A DNA stretch of 64,000 nucleotides from Selaginella tamariscina (Eukaryota > Streptophyta > Lycopodiopsida > Selaginellales > Selaginellaceae). The first letter of the stretch is position 1. Each line of letters begins with the position of its first letter. Position numbers and translations under genes: made by a program. The notes under the pieces are model-generated. The model made no database searches. It saw only the letters and a list, made by a program, of their open reading frames with translations, and was not told where the DNA came from. Below are positions 47,764 to 57,440 of this stretch, piece after piece. Location: assembly GCA_003024785.1 (NCBI GenBank), contig PUQB01000526.1, positions 57,388 through 121,387 of the forward strand. The letters run 5' to 3'.

Positions 47764-48060
47764 AGGTGTCCGCTGTCACTGCAGAGTCCTCCATGTTGGA
47801 GCCGACCGTGGCCTAAATGTGCCCACTGCGACTGTGGGACCTCCATGTTGGAGTCCACTGCGACAGCGGGACCACCTCGCTAGACCCAACCGTGGGCGAC
47901 ACTGCGGGGACCACCTTGCTAGACCCAACTGTAGGCTAAGGTGTCTGCTGTCACTGCGGGGTCCTCCATGCGACAGCCAACCGTCATGACAAGGACCTCC
48001 ATGTTGGACCCAGCCGTGGGCTAAGGTGTCCACTGTGATGGCGATGCTCCTAGCTGTCAC
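47764..48060 (+). repeat. Degenerate minisatellite in LINE copy A
   Basis: Recurrent blocks are CTAAGGTGTCCGCTGTCACTG, shortened here to GGTGTC-GCTGTCACTGC, then CCTCCATGTTGGA and AGACCCAACCGTGGGC. They repeat at irregular 45-65 bp spacing. The unit is unrelated to the 12-bp repeats in the other LINE 3' UTRs. Confidence 0.7.
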
Positions 48061-48234
48061 TACCATGCTCCCGTGGAATTCTCCGACCACACGGTGCTAG
48101 ACGCCACCCCACGTTGACACTCATGCCTCTACCATGCTGTAGCGAGGAGCTATGTGTATCTCATGTTGCACTTTTAAAAGGTGAAGGAAGACACCTACGC
48201 TTAAATCTCATGTCGGTCATATCAACACGATTGC

Positions 48235-48415
48235 TGTGTAGGATGACGTGGCAGCCGATGTGGAGGATGATGTGGCACTTTGTATATACAATTTTGCTAA
48301 AGTAGTAGAGATAGGTAGGAGGCTAGGACACAAACGTAGAAGGAAAATCAGAAGAGTGTGCTTGTATATGCTCCATGAATAAACACATAAACTTCCTACA
48401 TATCAACACGATTGC
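48235..48415 (+). mobile_element. LINE 3' fragment (about 180 bp)
   Basis: Begins with two 12-bp minisatellite units, then the family's tail (TTTTGCTAAAGTAGTAGAGA, CCATGAATAAACACATAAAC) and ends ATCAACACGATTGC at 48402-48415. It is a severely 5'-truncated insertion. Confidence 0.85.
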
Positions 48416-49625
48416 GGGAAGGATCACAAGTGAGATCCGTGACAGAGTCAATGCGGCAAGCTGTGAGGATGCTGCTGGTGGCACGAGACAAGTTGCGACA
48501 GTCAAGCGCATGGCAAACGCAGGAATTTGCAGATGGGCATTGGATCGTACTGGAGATCAGGTGTGGTATATATACGACAGAATTGGCGGTGAAGGGGCGA
48601 GATTCCAGGCGGGCAAGGACGGGCTGTTGCATCCCCACCGAGTGAGGATTGAACCATTGCCAGATTTAACACATGCCAAGCTGGTGCGAGTGGTGGACAT
48701 GGAACGGAAACGCCTAATTGTGGATCCGAGGGTCAGGCACGACGACTGGAGGATATTGTACTGGTTTCGTAAGCAGGCAGTAGAGGAGCTCACGTTTGAT
48801 CCGAAGGCCTGGAGCTGGAATTCGAGCGAGCAGGGGGGGGACTTTTTCAGCTATGAGCCGCGCATGGGCAGGAGGCTATTCTTGGGCAAACGACCAGTAT
48901 CGAAACTAGCAGATCAGCTACACGCGCAGGATTACCACGCGGATTGAGCACAGATTTCGGAAGGGAGCTATGGGCAGGCGCATGGCCGTCAAATATCAAA
49001 ACCATGATGTGGCTAATGCTACAGGATAGTTTAGCAGTTCGAGGTAACGTGAGGGGACTGCCGTATCAGGGTTGTGAAGCTTGCGGTACACTGGAAACAG
49101 AACGCCATTGCTTTTGGGAATGTATATGCGCACAAGAGGTATGGCACATGCTTTAAGGTTGGTGCAACATCTGAGCCGAGCGGATGCTTGATCAGCTGGG
49201 AAGTTGCGTGTTTGGGGGAGCATGCATCCCACTTAGCTAAGTCTGTCGGAGTGTGGATCGTGAAATCTGACGGTGTGGAGCGCCCCAGCTTTAATCCCGG
49301 ATTAACCATGGACATAGTGGAGGAACCACCAGGGGTGTCTTCGATACACTGGTACTTCGTGAGAGGTTGTGCACTGTGGACCATTTGGCGTTCGCGGAAT
49401 GCAGGTGTATTCAAAGGAAGCAGGTGGCCGATTCAGCGAGCAATAACATTTTTCTGGACTACGCTAGTGTCGTCCGTCTCATCATATCATGAGATATCTC
49501 GCGAAAGGGGGACTTAAATGAACACGACTTGATGGAGCGGCTGTGGATACCATGCTTGGGGATCAAAAGGCAGAACCAAGTCAGGTGGAGGTGGAGCCCG
49601 CCTAGATGGCTGCTGGTGTCATGAT
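48416..49625 (+). pseudogene. LINE second ORF, C-terminal part with zf-RVT (copy B)
   Basis: Blocks in order: VWYIYDRIGGEGARFQAGKD, RVVDMERKRLIVDPRVRH, FFSYEPRMGRRLFLGKRP, then the zinc-binding RVT domain GRELWAGAWPSNIKTMMWLM with CEAC and HCFWEC as zinc ligands (about 49075-49130). The C-terminal module follows, with WYFVRGCALWTIWRSRNAGV. It ends after WRWSPPRWLLVS-type residues near 49625. Frame changes occur near 48560, 48945, 49155 and 49515. No RNase H follows the zf-RVT, unlike many plant L1 elements. Confidence 0.85.
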
Positions 49626-49769
49626 TAGGAACGCCCGCAAAGCTAGTAGACGCAAAAGTGTCAGTGAGGTTGTCTGGTGAGCTGAGCATTGAGTCAGTGA
49701 CTTCGAGCCTAGAGAGAGTGCCCTTTGCGACCTGGTCTTGTAGAATGAATGAGTGGCGGATGGTTCCTG

Positions 49770-49946
49770 TAGGCGGGGAATTGTTTCCCTTTCATGCTCT
49801 CTGGCTCCCCAGGGGAACCGCAAAGGAGAGAAGTTTGGCTTACTGAGAATCTCCCGTATCCTTGTGCATACTGAAGCGATCCTTCAGGCGAGGAAGCTAC
49901 GCTCCCTTTCATGCTTTCCTGCTCCCCATGGGAGCATCAGGGAGAG
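49770..49946 (+). ncRNA. Duplicated stem-loop in the LINE 3' UTR (copy B)
   Basis: Two repeats about 118 bp apart. Hairpin 1 (49796-49829) has outer arms CTCTC and GAGAG and an inner pair GGCTCCCC/GGGGAACC. Hairpin 2 (about 49916-49946) has inner GCTCCC/GGGAGC. The first is preceded by a small stem, GGGAA/TTCCC. Copy D has the same layout with paired changes. A cis-acting RNA element within the LINE transcript is inferred, not an independent gene. Confidence 0.55.
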
Positions 49947-50112
49947 AAGTTAAGCCTGCTCAGGACCCTTCCAGGATACGAATACAGTTTCTCTTCTTTC
50001 TAATCAAGGGCTGTACGGCAGAGTCTTGGGGCTTCCTTAATGATGGCTTAGTTACTTGGTTCCTTGGTTAGCAAGGTGGACACTTTACGACTACCGAGTG
50101 AATACTGCTTTG

Positions 50113-50440
50113 ATGTGGAGGATGACGGGGCGAGTGACGTGGAGGATGACGTGACAAATGATGTGGAGAATGACCTGGCAGATGACGGGGAGGATGACAT
50201 GGCAGATGACGTGGAGAATGACATGGCAGATGACATGGAGGATGACGTGGCTGGTGACGTGTAGGATGACGTGGCGAGTGACGTGGAGGATGACGTGGCA
50301 GATGATGTGGAGAATGACATGGCAGATGACGTGGAGGATGACATGGCAGATGACGTGGAGAATGACATGGCAGATGACGTGAAGGATGACGTGGTGGTGA
50401 TGTGTAGGATGATGTGGCAGCCGATGTGGAGGATGATGTG
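50113..50440 (+). repeat. 12-bp ACGT-core minisatellite (copy B 3' UTR)
   Basis: Units are variants of GATGACGTGGAG and GATGACATGGCA, often alternating as a 24-bp dimer. Because 12 is a multiple of three and no stop occurs in most frames, long acidic or low-complexity frames appear on both strands; these are artefacts. Confidence 0.95.
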
Positions 50441-50583
50441 GCACTCTGTATATACAATTTTTGCTAAAGTAGTAGAAATAGGTAGGAGGCTAGGACACAA
50501 ACGTAGAAGGAAAATCAGGAAGAGTGTGCTTGTATAAGCTCCATGAATAAACACATAAACTTCCTACATATCAACACGATTGC

Positions 50584-50729
50584 TTTCTTCTTCGAACACT
50601 CAGCGATGCTTGGGTTTAGAGGATGGGAATAAGAGTAGGTTTATATAAAATCCGTTGGGATGTTTTTATGTACACTTGTATTTAGCCCATGAATAAACTT
50701 TAAACATTCCTTCATATCAACACGATTGC
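50584..50729 (+). mobile_element. LINE 3' fragment, subfamily of copy C (146 bp)
   Basis: Ends CCCATGAATAAACTTTAAACATTCCTTCATATC..., as copy C does at 55520-55561, and closes with ATCAACACGATTGC at 50716-50729. Its first ~100 bp are not clearly matched elsewhere in the window. Confidence 0.75.
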
Positions 50730-50975
50730 AGGCTGGAGGCTGACATAGCAGATGATGTGGCGAATGACATGGCAGATGACGTGGAGGATGACATGGTAGG
50801 ATGACGTGGCAGCCGACGTGGAGGATGACGTGGCACTCCGTAAATACAATTTTTGCTAAAGTAGTAAAGATAGGTAGGAGGCTAGGACACAAACGTAGAA
50901 GGAAAACCAGGAAGACTGTGCTTGTATATGCTCCATGAATAAACACATAAACTTCCTTCATATCAACACGATTGC
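50730..50975 (+). mobile_element. LINE 3' fragment, subfamily of copy D (246 bp)
   Basis: Starts within the minisatellite and runs through the tail. It is nearly identical to 61930-62172, including the odd GTGGAGGCTGACATAGCAGA and CATGGTAGGATGACG variants. It ends ATCAACACGATTGC at 50962-50975. Confidence 0.9.
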
Positions 50976-50992
50976 GATATCAACACGATTGC
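50976..50992 (+). repeat. Isolated copy of the LINE terminal 14-mer
   Basis: GATATCAACACGATTGC directly repeats the end of the preceding fragment with no LINE body between. It looks like a bare target duplication or an insertion with almost no cDNA. Confidence 0.85.
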
Positions 50993-51781
50993 GGGCATTG
51001 CGGGCGGATTGGATTTTTTTGAAAGTTGCGGATCTGAGAAGAGAAAAGCATGTAGGAGGCATGCTGGACGTCCGTAGGAGGGGCGCCACCCAGGCGCTGG
51101 TGTTCGGGCAGTTTTTCGGGTGTTTGAGAGGTTTTAGGTGAAATGTAGTGTAGCAGACAGGAATCAGAACAAGAGGCAGTTGGGCAACCTCAGGAGTCAT
51201 TAGGAAAGAGAGCCGTAGGTGAGTTGGGTAGTAACAGCAGGTAGAGGAGCAGGTTGGAGGAGACGTGGTAGCTGGCGATAGGGTCAGGTTGGGCAGAGTT
51301 AGAACAGTGGGGCAGCTAGAAATCCGGAAATTGGAGGTAGAATGCTGTGCGCAAGGCGGGAATTGCAGAAGGGCAGTGCTGGAAAGATAGGATTTGCAGA
51401 GGATAAAAGGCGAGGAGCGGATTTGTTCAAAAGAGGAAACAGGGGTTTTAGGGTTCATACAGATTAGAAAAATTGAAAATTGAAAAACAGGGCATGTGAA
51501 TTAGGGCAACAGGGCAGAAGCAGAGCATGTGTGGGAAGAGGGAAACAAGGACATTGAAGTGAGAAGAACGGAGTTGCTCGCTGGAGGTAAGCATATACAT
51601 ATATATGCAACAGGTGATTCGAGAGTACAAGACTTGAGGAACGGTTAGGGGACACGGTTCATGCGGGTTGGGTTTGATGGACATGCGGCTTGTTTGTTGT
51701 TGATGCATATGTAAGTGCCTAGTCTGGGCCAAGTGGTTGCGTATGTATAAGTGCCTAGTTGGGGCCACGGAGAATAGTCAT

Positions 51782-52510
51782 ATGGCGAGAAAAGAAGGCT
51801 TAGCGTTGCCTACACGGAGGTTGAGATCAGCGGGGTTGGACCGAGACGCGGAGACATCTATTGGTGCGGAGAGAGAGGAAGCGACTGTACGCAACTTGGA
51901 GCAGGTGTTGGTGAGCGGAGGCAGTGCAGGAGACAGAAAGCGTATGGTACGTGCTTCATACAGATGGAGCGGCGAAAGACAATCCAAAGGACAGCAGAGC
52001 AGGAGCAACGTTAAGCAAGGAAGCAGGAGAAATGGTGAAGGAGGTGATCCAGCCATTGAAGTTCGCAACTAACTATCAAGCGGAGTACTGGGGACTCACT
52101 CTCGGTCTAATGTTGGCAAGTCGGAGGGTGTGAAGAAGATTCGAATCAGGTGCGATTCCAAGCTGATGGTGCAGCAGGTGCAGGGAAAGTGAAGGTTCGG
52201 ACAGACGGTTTGCGAGTTCTACATGAGAGAGTGAGTATTTTAATGACCCAATTCGAGAAGGTGGACATGAAGCATGTGGCGAGGGACCAGAATGCGCGAG
52301 CGGATAAGTTGTCGGGTCAGGCTGTTGTATTGGCATTGCAAGCTCGAGGGGTGCGCGTGGAGGAAACTCAAGATCAACGCGGTGGAAACAGGAATAGAAA
52401 TCAAACCAGTGCTGCGAGGAGTGCCGGACAAAAATTGGAAGATTGGTTGGTTCGATTGCGAGGAGACCGCTCGGTGGAACGTGGTGACGCAAATCCAGGA
52501 AGAAGATGAC
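51782..52510 (+). pseudogene. LINE first ORF, N-terminal RNase H (copy C)
   Basis: Starts MARKEGLALPTRRLRSAG. VLHTDGAAKDNPK (about 51950) holds the first catalytic Asp, NYQAEYWGLTLGLML (about 52070-52115) the Glu, RCDSKLMVQQV (about 52150) the second Asp, and ARDQNARADKLSG (about 52280-52320) the last Asp. All four are kept, although the frame changes at least three times. This is the archaeal-type RNase H known from plant LTR elements and L1s, here at the beginning of the first ORF. Confidence 0.8.
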
Positions 52511-53480
52511 ACGGAAGAACGCGTGGTCCAGTTCAAATTGATGGACTGCGAAGTAAAGAGAGGGTGCTGTTACACAAGGAAGATGGTGGAGCATGGAGTG
52601 GGCTGAAGGTGGAACGACGTTTGGAGGAGACCTTTCTTGATGGCGCTGGAACGTATGTGTATGGAGAAGTTCGGGTGGGATTCACATACCTTTGAATTGT
52701 TGAACGTTGAAGAAGGAGCCATGGAATCCTGTGGGCAGGAACGGAAATACTCCCTCCCTTACCGACAAGGATGGTGTGGAGCTTAGCTGGCAGCAAAGAA
52801 GATGCAGAGAGAGAGTGGCACCTGCAAGAAAAAAGCCGGGAGCGGTTAGCGATGAGGAGGCATGGCAAAAACTGCTTAAGGATATGGAGATGGATCCCAA
52901 ACGACGATCTAGTTTAGAGAGTGGTAACACAGTGTCAAGTATAAGTGGAGTGTTGTCGGAATACGAAGACTCGGGGAGATGCCGGTGTCAAGAAGAGCTA
53001 GCAGTCAGGGTAGAACAGAGGACAAACTGGAAAGGAATCAAACGGGCAGGCCGGAGAAGATAACATAAATGTTGAGGAAGTAGTGCAATCAGTTTTGGCA
53101 AAGGTGATCCAAGATGCATTCAGGAACATAGAAAAAGACATGGGGGGGACTAAGGACAAGGAACCGAGTGCGGAGGTGTTGAGCAACAAGGAGGAAGTAG
53201 GTATACAACAGTTGGAAAGTGCACGGGCAGAGCAGATGCAGGAGACGGATAAAGAGCAACAGGAGAACACGCGAGCAGAAGGCGAAACAGAGCTAGTCCC
53301 AGGTCGGGCGATTATGGGAGAAGAAGTTGGAAAGTTACCACCGGGGAGGAACAGGAAGTGCGGATTTCTCTAAGTGACAAACCTGAGGAGCTGTCGGACA
53401 TGCCTTCAGGGAGCAAGCGAGAACACCATTGGCAAAAGTCAAGACAAGTGTGTGGAAAGGAAAGGAAACCTTACCGGCAT
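52510..53480 (+). pseudogene. LINE first ORF, middle segment (copy C)
   Basis: No recognised domain. It contains DEEAWQKLLKDMEMDPKRR (about 52850), which matches the sequence at the end of the window in copy E (AWEELLKEMDE near 63965). Next comes a hydrophilic, glutamate-rich stretch (53083-53373) that could form a coiled coil. It stops at 53373, and the second-ORF homology starts near 53480. Confidence 0.6.
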
Positions 53481-55004
53481 CGTTACCGGCAGCGTTACGG
53501 CTCCCTGTGCTTCGTGAGTCGTTTACTGGAAAGCTACTGGGCACGTGGGAGAAGCTGAAAGCAGCTCTGTATCCGGTAGTTCCGAGCTGTCGGGCAGAGT
53601 ACCTGAGACATCCCATCTTTCTCCACGAATTGATGCAATCAGAGGAAGGGTGGATGCTAGGAGGAGAAGATGCCGCAAGCTATGAGAGACTGCTTCAGAC
53701 GGTGGCACAAGGCGGGTCTCAGGCGGGTTCATCAGCTCGAGGATCTACAGACAAGGGATCTGGGATTGGCGGCTCAATGGATCCAACGGTGGGAAGGCCA
53801 ATGGTACAGGGATCACCGACACCATGCGCCGGGCGATCAAGTCGTTGGAATACGCGCGGGATCGGCTGAGGCGGATGGGGGATTGGCAATCGCAAGCCCA
53901 CAAAACAGGGATTGGCTATTACTAGATGAACAGGGCACTCGAACCGTGTGGTTTGTGTATGATGCAGGAGGCAACGAAGGGCGAGATTCCAGGTTTCTCG
54001 GGAGGATGGGCTATTGCAGCCTCACGGTGTGACGATCACCTCATTGCCGGACTTGTCCGGGGCACGGCTCGCACGCGTCGTGGATATGGACAGGAAGAAT
54101 CCATGCGTTGACCCTGGTGTCCGACACGGAGAGTGGAGACTACTGTACCTTTTCGATGGTGGGATTGTGGAAGAACTGGACTTTGATCCCAAGGCTTGGC
54201 GATGGATAGGCGGCGAGACAGGTTGTAGTTTCTTCAACTACCAGCCACGGCTAGGTCGGAAGCTGCTACTGGGAAGGCGGCCAGTATCCAAGATGGCGGA
54301 TCATTTGCATGCGGCCGGGCTCCCCGCGGGTTGAGCAAAGACTTCGGGCGGGAGTTATGGTATGGCTCGTGGCCCTCTGCGATTAAGGCCATGATGTGGC
54401 TGCTTCTCCAAAATAGCTTGGCAGTGCGGGGGAATGTGTGGGGACTTCCGTTCCAGGGATGTGATGCTTGTGGCGCTCTGGAGTCTGAACGTCACTGTTT
54501 CTGGGAGTGTGTGTGTGCGCAGGAAGTATGGCCCGGGTCATGCGTGTGGTCAAACAGGTTAGTCGCCTAGAGGCTTTAGTGAGCTGGGAGCTAGTGTGCT
54601 TGGGTGAGCACGCAGGTTTCCTTTCCAAGTCTGCAGGAGTATGGGTGGTAAAAACTGACAGGGATGTGCCCCCAAGCTTCAGTCCGGGACTTGCCTTGGA
54701 TGTGGTGGAGGAGCCGCCAGGTATGTTTGCCACACAGTGGTATTTTATCAGGGGATGCGCCATGTGGGCGATCTGGCGTGCACGGAACGCAGGGGTTTTT
54801 AAGGGTCAGAGATGGTCAACCCAACGGACGGCAACGTTCTTCTGGACAACGCTTGTGTCCGCGGTTGCTTCACATCACGAAGTGGTTTGGGAGAGAGGGG
54901 ACTTGGATGAGAGAGACTTGATGGAGAGGGTGTGGCTCCCGTTGCTTGGAGTCAAACTACAGGATCAGGTGAAATGGAAATGGAGCCCCCCAGATGGTTG
55001 GTAG
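53480..55004 (+). pseudogene. LINE second ORF, C-terminal part with zf-RVT (copy C)
   Basis: Enters at RLPVLRESFTGKLLGTWEKL, homologous to KLPVVRESFSGKLLGSWEKL at 59565 in copy D. Continues with RVVDMDRKNPCVDPGVRHGE, FFNYQPRLGRKLLLGRRP, zf-RVT (RELWYGSWPSAIKAMMWLLL, CDAC, HCFWEC; about 54345-54525) and the end module (WYFIRGCAMWAIWRARNAGV), to the stop near 55004. Frame changes occur near 53870, 54014, 54331 and 54530. Confidence 0.85.
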
Positions 55005-55059
55005 ACTCCCGTTGATGAGAGATGACAGGGCTGCTCACGGATCTGTATGTATGGAGGAT

Positions 55060-55395
55060 GATGAGATCGCTTACGTGACCGCTGGGGTGATTGCTTACGT
55101 GGCCGCCTACTTGGTCGCCTACGTGGTTGCGCACGTGTCTGACTTCGGGGCTGCTTGCGTGGCTGCTTACGTGGCTGCATGTGTAGCTGCTTGCGTGGCT
55201 GCCTGCGTGGCCGCTGACGTGGCTGCTAACGTGGCTGCTAACGTGGCTGGTGACGTGGCTGTGACGTGGCTGGTGACGTGGCTGCTTGCGTGGCTGCTGA
55301 CGTGGCTGCTGACGTGGCGGCGTACGTGGCTGCTTGCATGGATACTTGCGTGGATGCTTGCGTCTCCCACGTGGCTGCTCACATGGCTATTTATG
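55060..55395 (+). repeat. 12-bp minisatellite, GTGGCTGCTGAC variant (copy C 3' UTR)
   Basis: Repeats of GCTGCTTACGTG and GACGTGGCTGCT keep the 12-bp period and the ACGTGG core but use another spacer than copies B and D. It starts almost directly after the second-ORF stop, without the stem-loop pair. Confidence 0.9.
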
Positions 55396-55561
55396 AGGTT
55401 GTTGTCTGTGGTCTAAGTGCAGGATTGTGTATAGAATAGTCCTTAGATGTAGAGGAAGAGACTCTTAGACGGCATAGTACGTAGAGGAGAGAAAAAACTT
55501 GGTAGTTTGTTGTGTTTTTGCCCCATGAATAAACTTCAAACATTCCTTCATATCAACACGA

Positions 55562-56651
55562 GATCTAGGTGCGGCGGAGTATGGTTTTTGGGAACCAGCT
55601 CCGGGGATGCAAGGGCCGGTGCGCATGAAGTTGAGGGAACTACAGTGGCAGACGTGCCCAAGGAACTATCCATCCATGGTGTCAAGGTAAAAATCACCTT
55701 GCGAGGAGGCAGGCTTGCGTGTCGGTTTTGTAAGGTGAACGGACATGTGATAGCAACATGCCCAGTACTAGCAGCGAGAAAGAAACGGCAAGACTGGACA
55801 GAGGCAAGGAAACAGCCAGCAAAAGCAGACCAACCAGAGGAAGAGGGTTGGACAGCGGCAAAAGGGAAAAGGCAGTGTCTTCCCCCAGATCGGGGCAAGC
55901 CACACCAGTCAAAACGACAGTGGGTGGGAAGTTTGCAGCCTTGCAACAACCGCAGGAGAATGAACAGGCAGAAACTGTGTCGGGCCGTGACACAAACCAA
56001 CCGAGTACTTCACAGCCTGGAAGTATGAAACGGAAGAAGTTCCTAAAGAAGAGAGAAGTCCCGAAGCTGACGCAAGGGTTGAAGGTGCGTCCAAAACTCG
56101 GGAAGAAAGCCAAGAGGACGTGGAAAGCGAAGCTCTCACGGGGAGAAGATCCGACGATTCCACCGAAGATGCCCAGGGCTTCTGGAAAGGGTAGTCCGGC
56201 ACCTGATTTTCAGCCGAGCCAGGTGCATGTGATCCTCAATCACGAATCGCAAGAGGAGGAATCTCCTGATCGCTTAACCAGACAGGTTGGAATGAAGGGT
56301 CCGGCAAAGCCGCCACGGCCATGCCGATTATATGTGTGGAAGATAAACGAGAACGATGCGCGGAAACGAGACCTGCTCATGATGAGTCTCCCAGAAGGGG
56401 GCTTTGGTCCACTGGTGGCACCAGTTTGTGATGACATGCCCTTGCAACCACAATTGTCTCCGTTTGTGGAGAGTATTACAGGACGTGAGCCAGATTCTAT
56501 AAGGCTGGTACCTGCAGAGCGACCGCCGGGACAGGATTTCGTCGTAGCCGAAATCAGATGGTTTGGACTTCGGTTTGATCTACCGAAGGAGCTAGCATGG
56601 GTGGAGGACACGGGGCAAGTGCCTGACCCACCATCCCCAACAACAAAATGA
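55562..56651 (+). pseudogene. LINE first ORF, C-terminal part with CCHC knuckle (copy D)
   Basis: SIHGVKVKITLRGGRLACRF leads into CRFCKVNGHVIATC, an exact CX2CX4HX4C knuckle, as in the RNA-binding ORF1 proteins of plant L1 elements. The frame changes between about 55800 and 55900. The second frame (GGKFAALQQPQENEQ, then a basic, proline-rich stretch) runs open to the TGA at 56649-56651. This end overlaps the second-ORF start by ATGA. In an active copy this protein would coat the transcript. Confidence 0.8.
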
Positions 56652-57440
56652 TGGATGTGCACATATTGACATGGAATGTTCGGGTTTGGCGAACGCAGAC
56701 ACATATGGACAGCGGAAAAGGGAGAAACTAAGCCTACACCTGGCTGAGATTAAAGTTGCATCAGTAGCGGTAGAGATCTTAGCAGTACAGGAGCACCACA
56801 TTGCAGCGTCAATGATGGGAGAGGGAAGCTGGATCTTGCCGGGATATACGCGATTTTGGAATCCAGCATTGGGCAGCGGGGGGACATTGGTCTGCTTGAG
56901 TAGACGATGGCCGGTGCGGTCTTGAGACAGGGCATTTAATCCGAGGTAGAGCTCAGTACGTGGTGCTGAAAGTTAAGAGGAAGAGTGTGGGGTTGTTGAA
57001 TGTATATGCGCCAACGGAAGATCAGCAACGTATCGCATTCTGGAGAGAGCTGAGGGAAAAGGTGCCAGAGGAGGTGGATGAGTGGATAATCTGTGGTGAT
57101 TTCAACATGATTGAGGTGGAGGCAGACACGTCGGACAGAGCGTCGTTTCGACAGTATGAAGGATCCGCGAGTGGCCAGATTGAATAGCAAGCGTGGCGTT
57201 CATTGCAAGTGGCGCTAGGGTCCAGGATGTGTATGGCAGTGTGACGTATAAAGACCATGAGCCACGGTTTACCAGGTCAGGTGTACTGCAAGGAGGTCGT
57301 GTAATACAGCGTAGGCTGGACAGATTTTATGGCACGCAGTGGTTGCTGGGTATGTGTGGTAGCATGAGAAGGTGGGAGGGCTTTACTCTTTCAGACCACG
57401 CACCAGTTTCCATGTTTGTTCGGCAGGGAACTCGATCAAG
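56648..57440 (+). pseudogene. LINE second ORF, APE-type endonuclease domain (copy D)
   Basis: Starts MMDVHILTWNVR; one base is missing before GLANADTYGQ. Motifs in order: LAVQEHH (about 56780) with the catalytic Glu, GSGGTLVCLSRRW (about 56880), LLNVYAPTEDQQ (about 56990), ICGDFNMIE (about 57095) with the Asp-Asn pair, RRLDRFYGTQ (about 57310) and LSDHAPVSM (about 57390) with the catalytic Asp-His. The enzyme nicks target DNA for primed reverse transcription. Breaks at about 56690, 56925 and 57185. Confidence 0.85.

Larger units (their letters stand above)
47111..48234 (+). mobile_element. LINE copy A: 5' part with first ORF, then minisatellite and 3' end
   Basis: 5'-UTR-like sequence (47111-47252) and a first-ORF start at 47253 match copy E. 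Coding similarity ends near 47757. A degenerate minisatellite then replaces the rest up to about 48060. The copy closes with ATCAACACGATTGC at 48221-48234. The left end is cut by the LARD LTR. Confidence 0.75.
48416..50583 (+). mobile_element. LINE copy B, 5'-truncated
   Basis: Starts inside the C-terminal part of the second ORF and contains the whole 3' UTR: two stem-loop repeats (49770-49946), minisatellite (50113-50440), AATAAA-type signal and terminal ATCAACACGATTGC (50570-50583). It begins directly after the 14-mer of the preceding copy. Confidence 0.9.
50993..55561 (+). mobile_element. LINE copy C: full 5' end, internal deletion of endonuclease and RT
   Basis: It has a 5' UTR (50993-51781), a first ORF with RNase H, a middle segment to about 53370, then a jump near 53480 into the post-RT part of the second ORF, zf-RVT, minisatellite (55060-55395) and tail. 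It ends ATCAACACGA at 55552-55561, four bases short of the 14-mer. The deletion removes the CCHC part, endonuclease and RT relative to copy D. Confidence 0.85.

Noticed and set aside
48240-48275. Possible CRISPR-like regular repeats in the LINE 3' UTRs
   Set aside because: Units are 12 bp, contiguous and without unique spacers, in a eukaryotic retroelement; they are minisatellites.
50048-50554. Long open frames of acidic or Ser/His-rich repeats on both strands (also 61539-62091, 54994-55416)
   Set aside because: They read through 12-bp tandem repeats, which stay open in several frames at once. The peptides are pure repeat and have no other support.
56671-56925. Separate small gene starting at 56671
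   Set aside because: It is the LINE endonuclease domain after a one-base frameshift, continuous with the ATG at 56648.
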